Assembly: GCA_019119745.1 (NCBI GenBank)
Contig: DWWI01000172.1
Location: 1 to 12,248, forward strand
Source: Candidatus Mediterraneibacter gallistercoris
GTDB taxonomy: Bacteria > Bacillota_A > Clostridia > Lachnospirales > Lachnospiraceae
DNA: 12,248 bases
Reading direction: 5' to 3'
Shown: piece after piece, positions 1-5,214 of the stretch
How positions within the stretch are numbered: position 1 is the first letter of the stretch
Layout: each line of letters begins with the position of its first letter
Notes under the pieces: model-generated
Told to the model about the DNA's origin: nothing
What the model saw: only the letters and a program-made list of their open reading frames with translations
The model's database searches: none
Made by a program: the position numbers and the translations under genes

Positions 1-852
1 GGATGCAGCAGATGCGCCCAGAGCAGAACGGGCCTGCGAAAAGCTTTGCGGGAAATCTCTGAGCTCTGAAACAGAACCCAGTCCGGAATGGATGTCCCAG
101 TGAGGAAATGACCGGCTGATACGGCCGGCAAGCTCCCGGACTGCATCTCTCAGTTCAGCGGGAGCCCCTGCTTCTGAGGTGTTATGTTCCGGATTCCCTG
201 TACCGGGAAGGATGACAAGAATATCCTCTCTGAACCGGCATACATGGCTGCCGGGGAAATGAATTTTCAGCTCCAGTTTTAAAGCGGTTTCAAACCGTTG
301 CTTTTCCTGTTCCGGTCCATCCGCGTTTACACAGTATGCGAGATAACAGCGGTCTGTTGAGAAGCCGCTGCGCAGGAGAACGCTCATGGCATGTTCCGGG
401 TCGGAACCGCTGATAAGATCCAGAACTGCTTCAGTGACCGCGTCAGAAGACTGGGTGTCACGGAAGATCCGGTTGTAGTAATTGCGGGTGATATCGTAGA
501 TGTGGATTTCCCACGGCATGGTAAAGAGAGGGTAGGAGTGTTCCTCGCAGAAGCTTCGGATTTCCGGAGTGATGTCGCCTTCAGAGAGATACATCCCCGT
601 GTTAAGGATAAGACCGCAGGTGCCCTGCCGGAACAGTTCGTGTATGAAATCAGCGAGCCATCCGGGAGAAGCCTGCTTTCCCATTCCGGTTGTGATGATC
701 AGCTCGCCGCCGTACAGAAAGTCAGTCGTAGCAATATCTTCCGCCACATAGACCCAGTTCATAAGACGGTTCAATCCGCCGGCTCCGCAGACCAGTTCCA
801 GGTGGTAGTTGTCTTTTGTTTCAGAATAAATATCCTGCAGTAATAATGACAT
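1..852 (-). CDS. PucR-family transcriptional regulator, C-terminus beyond the window
   Basis: I translated this by hand from the complement. It is open for 284 codons from an ATG at 852-850 to the left edge without a stop, so the C-terminal part lies outside. Residues about 7-125 resemble the PucR N-terminal sensory domain (PF07905): a segment around MNWVYVAEDI is followed by GGELIITTG at 48-56, a hallmark of the family. Residues about 160-284 resemble the GGDEF-like middle domain of these regulators, ending in SGLGSVSELRDFPQSFSQAR. The expected C-terminal helix-turn-helix is not visible. A GGAGG site (complement of 860-864) lies 7 nt before the ATG and fixes the start. Family members regulate purine, amino-acid or amine catabolism, often from beside the genes they control. 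The divergent aminotransferase at 1088 is the obvious target, which is inference from position. Confidence 0.88.
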   Translation of the reverse strand, partial: MSLLLQDIYSETKDNYHLELVCGAGGLNRLMNWVYVAEDIATTDFLYGGELIITTGMGKQASPGWLADFIHELFRQGTCGLILNTGMYLSEGDITPEIRSFCEEHSYPLFTMPWEIHIYDITRNYYNRIFRDTQSSDAVTEAVLDLISGSDPEHAMSVLLRSGFSTDRCYLAYCVNADGPEQEKQRFETALKLELKIHFPGSHVCRFREDILVILPGTGNPEHNTSEAGAPAELRDAVRELAGRISRSFPHWDIHSGLGSVSELRDFPQSFSQARSALGASAAS

Positions 853-880
853 TATGAAACCTCCGCATGCTTTTGCCGTA

Positions 881-910
881 AGAATAGCATGAAAATAATA
901 TGCGAGTCAA
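881..910 (-). promoter_or_regulatory. Putative housekeeping promoter of the PucR-like gene
   Basis: On the minus strand TTGACT (complement of 905-910, five of six consensus bases) is followed after 18 nt by TATTCT (complement of 881-886, four of six). Transcription would start near 874, just upstream of the ribosome binding site of the PucR-like gene. This is a consensus match only. Confidence 0.5.
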
Positions 911-916
911 CGAAAA

Positions 917-933
917 ATGTGCTGACAGCACAT
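917..933. promoter_or_regulatory. Perfect 17-bp palindrome, candidate operator
   Basis: ATGTGCTGACAGCACAT is a perfect inverted repeat with 8-bp arms around one central base. It sits between the divergent promoters, 6 bp upstream of the -35 box proposed for the PucR-like gene and about 30 bp upstream of the -35 box proposed for the aminotransferase. That placement suits a dimeric regulator acting on both genes. The cognate protein is not known; the PucR-like protein and the XRE-cupin protein are the local candidates. Confidence 0.5.
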
Positions 934-964
934 ATATAAAGCGGAAATTCGTGCATTCAGACTA

Positions 965-993
965 TTGGAACTATTGGATTGTTGTGCGATACT
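965..993 (+). promoter_or_regulatory. Putative promoter of the first aminotransferase gene
   Basis: TTGGAA at 965-970 and GATACT at 988-993 are separated by 17 nt, each with four of six consensus bases. Transcription would start around 1000, giving a leader of roughly 90 nt that begins almost immediately with the hairpin at 1006-1040. The match is moderate, and weak boxes are common at activator-dependent promoters. Confidence 0.4.
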
Positions 994-1005
994 TATAAGC
1001 GAAAG

Positions 1006-1048
1006 AACGAGGAAGTACTTTTTGGAGAGACTTTCTCGTTTTTGTTTT
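1006..1048 (+). terminator. Terminator-like hairpin in the leader of the first aminotransferase gene
   Basis: AACGAGGAAGT (1006-1016) pairs with ACTTTCTCGTT (1030-1040) over 11 bp with one G-U pair, around a 13-nt loop, and is followed directly by a T tract interrupted by one G. The gene to the left is transcribed away from here, so this cannot be its terminator. It lies between the proposed promoter and the ribosome binding site of the gene at 1088, which makes transcription attenuation the likeliest role. I saw no clear competing antiterminator stem, so any control may depend on a protein. Confidence 0.5.
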
Positions 1049-1087
1049 ATCGAAAGATTGAAGTGACATACACAGGAGGATGATATT

Positions 1088-2440
1088 ATGCTTAGAACAG
1101 ATTTGCCTGAGATTGTAACAGAGACGCTTCCGGGACCGAAAGCGAAAGCGATGATCGAGAGAAGAAAAAATGCAGTGCCTTCAGCGATCGGCTGCGTTTA
1201 TCCTGTAGTGATCGAGCGCGGCGAGGGCGCCATGGTGGAAGACGTGGACGGCAACAAGTTTCTTGACTGGGTCGGCGGCGTAGGCGTACTGAACATCGGA
1301 TACTCACAGCCGGAGATTATCGAGGCTGTGAAAGAACAGTCGGAGCGCTACTTCCACGGAATGTTTAATATAGTAACCCACGAGGGCTATGTGGCCCTTG
1401 CGGAGAAGCTGGCGCAGATCACACCGGTAAAAGGAGAAAAGAAAAAAGTATTCTTCGCAAACAGCGGCGCGGAGGCAGATGAAAACGCGGTCAAAGTGGC
1501 CAAGGCGTATACAGGAAGACCGAACATTATTGTATTTTCAGGCGCTTTTCATGGAAGAACCCTGCTGACGATGACCATGACATCCAAGAAAGCATATACA
1601 ACAGGACTCGGCCCTCTGGCTACAGGAGTGTTCCGCGCAAGATTCCCGTACTATTACCGCAATCCGGAAGGCATGCCGCAGGAAAAAGCGCTGGACTATT
1701 ATATGCAGTCCATTGAGAATGTTTTCGAAGAATGCGGCGCGCCGGATACCATCGCGGCAATCGTAGTGGAGCCGCTGCAGGGCGAGGGCGGATTTATACC
1801 TGCGCCTATTGAGTGGGTAAAAGCGGTAAGGGAAGTCTGCGATAAGTACGGTATTCTTCTGATCGCGGATGAAGTGCAGAGTGGCTTCTGCCGGACAGGA
1901 CGGATGTTTGCATCCGAATACTGGAAGGAAGCAGGCGTAATGCCGGATATTCTTGCGACTGCAAAATCAATCGCGGCCGGTATTCCTCTCTCTGCAATCG
2001 TTGCAGGTGAAGAGATCATGGAGTCTGTTGCACCCGGGACGATCGGAGGAACGTTCTGCGGCAATCCTCTGGCGTGCGCGGCGGCGCTCAAGACCATCGA
2101 GATCATGGAACGGGATCACCTTGCCGAGAGATCCTGTCAGATCGGAGAAAAGGTTATGGCGAGATATCAGGCGATGATGGAAAAATATCCGGTGATCGGA
2201 GACGTCCGTGGACTTGGGGCTATGGTAGGCATTGAATTTGTGAAGGATAAGACTACAAAAGAGCCGGCTCCGGAGCTGACATCGGCAGTAATCCAGGCCT
2301 GCGCGTCCATGGGACTGATTGTAGAGGGCGCCGGCACATACCACAATGTCATCCGTTTTCTTGCTCCGCTTGTCATCACCGACGAGCAGCTTGAAGCAGG
2401 ACTTGACATCTTTGAAAAAGCCGTTGAAATGTCTATTTAG
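1088..2440 (+). CDS. Class III PLP aminotransferase, GabT-like (4-aminobutyrate aminotransferase family)
   Basis: This 450-residue fold-type I PLP enzyme would move an amino group from an omega-amino acid or diamine to a keto acid acceptor in the cytosol. Visible motifs are NSGAEADENA from residue 125, the FHGR cofactor loop at 154-157, EPLQGEGG at 228-235, the PLP-binding Asp in IADEVQSG (D261), the Schiff-base lysine in ATAKSIAAG (K293), GGTFCGNPLA near 320 and a carboxylate-binding Arg candidate in VIRFLAPL (R423). Sequence and length resemble bacterial GabT, with an extension of about 20 residues at the N-terminus. AGGAGG at 1074-1079 lies 8 nt before the ATG. It is followed by an XRE-cupin regulator and a second aminotransferase. 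The family is clear, but substrate cannot be read from sequence: GABA, beta-alanine, taurine, 5-aminovalerate and putrescine enzymes all look like this. Confidence 0.93.
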   Translation: MLRTDLPEIVTETLPGPKAKAMIERRKNAVPSAIGCVYPVVIERGEGAMVEDVDGNKFLDWVGGVGVLNIGYSQPEIIEAVKEQSERYFHGMFNIVTHEGYVALAEKLAQITPVKGEKKKVFFANSGAEADENAVKVAKAYTGRPNIIVFSGAFHGRTLLTMTMTSKKAYTTGLGPLATGVFRARFPYYYRNPEGMPQEKALDYYMQSIENVFEECGAPDTIAAIVVEPLQGEGGFIPAPIEWVKAVREVCDKYGILLIADEVQSGFCRTGRMFASEYWKEAGVMPDILATAKSIAAGIPLSAIVAGEEIMESVAPGTIGGTFCGNPLACAAALKTIEIMERDHLAERSCQIGEKVMARYQAMMEKYPVIGDVRGLGAMVGIEFVKDKTTKEPAPELTSAVIQACASMGLIVEGAGTYHNVIRFLAPLVITDEQLEAGLDIFEKAVEMSI

Positions 2441-2518
2441 CCGATTTATAATAATCCCGGAAACTCTTGTGTAAAAAGGGCTGCAGGAAGGAATGCGCAG
2501 CCGGGAAGGAGAGCAGGG

Positions 2519-3073
2519 ATGGATTATTTATCGCACAATGTTGCTGTTAATCTGAAAAGAATCCGCAGGTCGAGAGGGATGAGTCTGGATCTGGTCGCAG
2601 AGCAGACCGGCGTGAGCAAGAGTATGCTTGCGCAGATCGAAAAAGACAGGGCCAATCCCTCTCTCGGCGTTCTGGGTAAGATTTCCAGCGGACTGCGTGT
2701 AAAAGTAGAGGAACTGCTTGGGCCGCCTCCTCTTAGCAGCAGCCGGGTCCGGGTTAAGGATATGGTTCCTACGAAAGAGGTAGAAGGCAGATATAAAGTC
2801 TGGACCTGCTTTCCTTACGAGGACAATCAGATCCTGGAGATCTACCGGATTGAAATCGAACCGGGGCATACATATGAGAGCGGCGGGCATGGCGAGAAAA
2901 CCATGGAGTATATCTCTGTATCCGAAGGCGAGCTGGTCATACAGTGCGGCGGCGAAAGGCACTGCCTGACAAAGGAGGATATTCTGAGGTTTGAGACTGA
3001 CCAGATGCACAGTTATATCAATGAAGGGACGGAGAAAGTAAGCTTCCTGTGTGTGTTTATAGATCAACATTAA
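2519..3073 (+). CDS. XRE-family regulator with C-terminal cupin domain
   Basis: A 184-residue two-domain regulator. Residues about 8-65 form an XRE/Cro-type helix-turn-helix, with LVAEQTGVSKSMLAQIEKDRANPS as the core recognition region. Residues about 112-180 form a small cupin barrel, visible from the spacing of GHTYESGGHGEKTMEYISVSEGEL and the closing DQMHSYINEG segment, which would bind a small ligand. E. coli PuuR, the putrescine-utilisation repressor, has this architecture and almost the same length. That makes an amine or amino-acid ligand plausible here but does not prove it. AAGGAG at 2506-2511 sits 7 nt before the ATG. The gap of 78 nt after the first aminotransferase has no clear promoter or terminator, so the two are probably cotranscribed. 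A small GGCTGC/GCAGCC stem (2479-2502) just precedes the ribosome binding site. Confidence 0.92.
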   Translation: MDYLSHNVAVNLKRIRRSRGMSLDLVAEQTGVSKSMLAQIEKDRANPSLGVLGKISSGLRVKVEELLGPPPLSSSRVRVKDMVPTKEVEGRYKVWTCFPYEDNQILEIYRIEIEPGHTYESGGHGEKTMEYISVSEGELVIQCGGERHCLTKEDILRFETDQMHSYINEGTEKVSFLCVFIDQH

Positions 3074-3161
3074 AATGTATAATATAATGCACAAAAGAAT
3101 TCTAAATAGTACTTTTCTTGATTATGAAATTAAAGACTGATAACAAAAAAAATAAAAAAAC

Positions 3162-3248
3162 CGTGAAAATACGTGATAATTTATAAAAGAAAGATATCTG
3201 AAGAAAAGATATTGACATAAATTGACTTCCGTGATAATGTTATAAATG
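3162..3248 (+). repeat. Short direct repeats CGTGAWAAT upstream of the second aminotransferase gene
   Basis: CGTGAAAAT (3162-3170), CGTGATAAT (3172-3180) and CGTGATAAT (3230-3238) recur in this AT-rich gap. The last two are each followed by a TTATAAA-type stretch, giving a longer imperfect repeat with a spacing of 58 bp; the third copy overlaps the proposed -10 region. They could bind a regulator, but AT-rich DNA makes such matches cheap. Confidence 0.3.
3212..3240 (+). promoter_or_regulatory. Putative promoter of the second aminotransferase operon
   Basis: A perfect TTGACA (3212-3217) is followed after 17 nt by TAATGT with an extended TG motif (3232-3240), or after 15 nt by GATAAT (3233-3238). 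A second -35-like TTGACT lies 10 bp downstream of the first. Two AAAGATAT copies, 15 bp apart (3190-3197 and 3205-3212), abut the -35 box. Transcription would start near 3246, just ahead of the leader hairpin. Confidence 0.5.
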
Positions 3249-3272
3249 TACAATATATTGAATGAAAAAATG

Positions 3273-3320
3273 AAAGGCGAAGGTGCTTGTTTTAATGAGC
3301 GTCTTCGCCTTTTTGTTTTT
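3273..3320 (+). terminator. Terminator-like hairpin in the leader of the second aminotransferase gene
   Basis: AAAGGCGAAG (3273-3282) pairs with CTTCGCCTTT (3303-3312), and the stem extends inward through several more pairs, including wobbles, to a loop near 3290-3295. A TTTTTGTTTTT tract follows. It ends about 18 nt before the start codon at 3339 and overlaps the approach to the ribosome binding site. It could end transcripts arriving from the regulator gene, act as an attenuator for the promoter near 3212, or do both. Confidence 0.6.
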
Positions 3321-3338
3321 CCAGGAAGGGAGATAGCT

Positions 3339-4550
3339 ATGAGATTAAAAGACACAGGTTTAACAGTACAGGATATCAAGGACAAGGTAAACAAATATAT
3401 GATCGAGACATACGAGCGTTTCGATTTTCTGGCGGAGACGGCAAAGGGAATGTACCTCTATGATGAAAACGGAACTCCTTATCTTGATTTTTACGCAGGA
3501 ATCGCCGTGAACTCTGCCGGAAACTGCAATGAGAAAGTTGTGGCGGCCGTGAAAGATCAGGTGAGCGATATCATGCACACCTTTAATTATCCGTACACGA
3601 TTCCCCAGGCTCTTCTGGCGGAAAAAATATGTACAACACTGGATATGGACAAGATCTTCTTCCAGAACTCCGGAACCGAGGCAAATGAGGCCATGATCAA
3701 AATGGCGAGAAAGTACGGAGTGGAGAAATACGGTCCTCACAGATACAATATCGTGACAGCAAAAGAATCCTTCCATGGACGTACCTTCGGATCCATGAGC
3801 GCCACGGGACAGCCGGACAATGCGTGTCAGGTGGGCTTCGGTGATATGACACCGGGATTCAGCTACGCGCCTTTCAATGATCTGAAAGCATTCGAGGAGG
3901 CGTGCACAGAGGATACCATTGCGATCATGATAGAGCCGGTACAGGGAGAAGGCGGCGTGCACCCGGCAACACAGGAATTCATGCAGGGACTCCGGAAACT
4001 GTGCGATGAGAGAGGCATGTTGCTGCTCCTTGACGAAGTTCAGACCGGATGGTGCAGGACCGGAGCAGTCATGTCCTATATGAATTACGGAATCAAGCCG
4101 GATATCGTATCTATGGCAAAGGCCATGGGAGGCGGAATGCCAATCGGAGCGATCTGCGCCACAGCAGAAGTGGCGGCAGCGTTTACTCCGGGATCCCATG
4201 GATCTACATTCGGTGGAAGCCCGGTAAGCTGCGCCGCGTCACTCGCGGAGATTGACGAGCTCTTGAGCAGAGATCTGGCCGGAAACGCAAAAGAGATGGG
4301 AGCTTATTTTATGGAAGAGTTGAAAAAACTTCCTCACGTAAAAGAAGTCAGAGGACAGGGACTGCTTGTAGGTGTTGAATTTGACGATACAGTTAACGCA
4401 GTGGAAATCAAGCACGGATGCTTTGACAGAAAGCTTCTCGTAACTGCAATCGGAAGCAGCATTATCCGTATGGTTCCGCCGCTGATCCTGACAAAAGAGG
4501 ACTGTGACAAGGCGTTTGCCATTCTGAAAGAAACCGTGGAAGCGCAGTAA
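3339..4550 (+). CDS. Class III PLP aminotransferase, ArgD-like (acetylornithine/omega-amino acid type)
   Basis: A 403-residue fold-type I PLP aminotransferase. Motifs: QNSGTEANEA from residue 109, the SFHGR cofactor loop ending at R148, EPVQGEGG at 199-206, LDEVQTG with the PLP-binding Asp (D232), SMAKAMGGG with the Schiff-base lysine (K261), GSTFGGSPVS near 288 and SSIIRMVPPL with a carboxylate-binding Arg candidate (R377). The frame is open back to an ATG at 3246, but that start would translate through the leader hairpin. The ATG at 3339 has a purine-rich AGGAAGGGAG site 6 nt upstream and gives the usual family length. No arginine-biosynthesis genes are nearby, so the ArgD-like family match should not be read as acetylornithine specificity. 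With the upstream enzyme it forms a pair of distinct class III aminotransferases that may act on successive amines or different amino acids. Confidence 0.92.
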   Translation: MRLKDTGLTVQDIKDKVNKYMIETYERFDFLAETAKGMYLYDENGTPYLDFYAGIAVNSAGNCNEKVVAAVKDQVSDIMHTFNYPYTIPQALLAEKICTTLDMDKIFFQNSGTEANEAMIKMARKYGVEKYGPHRYNIVTAKESFHGRTFGSMSATGQPDNACQVGFGDMTPGFSYAPFNDLKAFEEACTEDTIAIMIEPVQGEGGVHPATQEFMQGLRKLCDERGMLLLLDEVQTGWCRTGAVMSYMNYGIKPDIVSMAKAMGGGMPIGAICATAEVAAAFTPGSHGSTFGGSPVSCAASLAEIDELLSRDLAGNAKEMGAYFMEELKKLPHVKEVRGQGLLVGVEFDDTVNAVEIKHGCFDRKLLVTAIGSSIIRMVPPLILTKEDCDKAFAILKETVEAQ

Positions 4551-4597
4551 GCAGATCCGCGAACACAGACTGGTAACACAAGGAAGGAGAATGACAG

Positions 4598-5194
4598 ATG
4601 AGCCATTTTGTAATAACGCTGGGCTGCGAGTACGGCAGCGGGGGACCGGATATCGGCCGGATGATCGCCGATTCTCTGGGAATTGAATTCTATGACAGAG
4701 ATCTTATAGATAAAGTTGTGGATGAACTGGGCGTAGACAGGGAACTGGTGGAGAAAGCGGACACCGGAGACAAGGTCAGATATGAGTTTGACACAAATCT
4801 GGGTCCCAGATACGCAAACCTGACGAACCGGGTTATTGCCGCGCAATTTGATGTAATACGGAAGTTCGCAGATAAATCGTCCTGTCTGATCATCGGACGA
4901 TGCAGCGATTATGTTCTGAAAGACCGGGACGACTGCCTGAACGTTTTCGTTTATGCGCCGGAGGAGTACAGGATCCGTCACATCATGGAACAGAAGCATA
5001 TAAAAGAGAAAGAGGCCCGGGACCTTGTGAAATACAATGACGACATGCTCCATGCCAGATATAAGTATCTCACAGGAACATACCGGGGAGACAGACACAA
5101 CCGTCATCTGCTGGTTGACAGCAGTGTTCTCGGACTGGAAAAGACGGCAAAGTATATTATGCAGTTTATTGATCTCAGATTTGAGGACATGTAG
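4598..5194 (+). CDS. Cytidylate kinase-like family protein
   Basis: A 198-residue protein resembling the cytidylate kinase-like family (PF13189), common in clostridia and of mostly unknown function. The N-terminus VITLGCEYGSGGPDIGRM is the family's P-loop-like segment, where an Arg usually stands at the position taken here by Cys10. The segments FYDRDLIDKV (31-40), SCLIIGRCSDYVL (95-107) and the Arg-rich RIRHIM helix also fit a P-loop nucleotide kinase fold. AAGGAG about 10 nt upstream selects the ATG at 4598. The gap to the aminotransferase is 47 nt and to the permease fusion 20 nt, without a terminator, so it appears cotranscribed with them. A role in nucleotide metabolism is not obvious in this setting; the substrate may be another phosphate acceptor. 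I cannot assign a function beyond the family. Confidence 0.8.
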   Translation: MSHFVITLGCEYGSGGPDIGRMIADSLGIEFYDRDLIDKVVDELGVDRELVEKADTGDKVRYEFDTNLGPRYANLTNRVIAAQFDVIRKFADKSSCLIIGRCSDYVLKDRDDCLNVFVYAPEEYRIRHIMEQKHIKEKEARDLVKYNDDMLHARYKYLTGTYRGDRHNRHLLVDSSVLGLEKTAKYIMQFIDLRFEDM

Positions 5195-5214
5195 GAAGAA
5201 AGGGGTGGACACAG

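Noticed and set aside
391..843. A 150-codon plus-strand frame opposite the PucR-like gene
   Set aside because: The opposite strand has a 284-codon frame with a recognisable PucR N-terminal domain, a good ribosome binding site and a promoter; this frame has neither motifs nor a ribosome binding site.
3078..3083. Perfect TATAAT just after the XRE-cupin gene
   Set aside because: No -35-like sequence lies at 16-18 nt upstream, and the DNA is very AT-rich.
3246..3338. Use of the upstream ATG at 3246 as the start of the second aminotransferase
   Set aside because: It would translate the terminator-like hairpin and add 31 residues with no family similarity; the ATG at 3339 has a good ribosome binding site and gives the normal length.
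3360..5212. Long minus-strand frames opposite the second aminotransferase and the kinase-like gene (279 and 292 codons)
   Set aside because: They are antisense shadows of strongly recognisable genes, rich in Cys, His and Arg with no motifs of their own.
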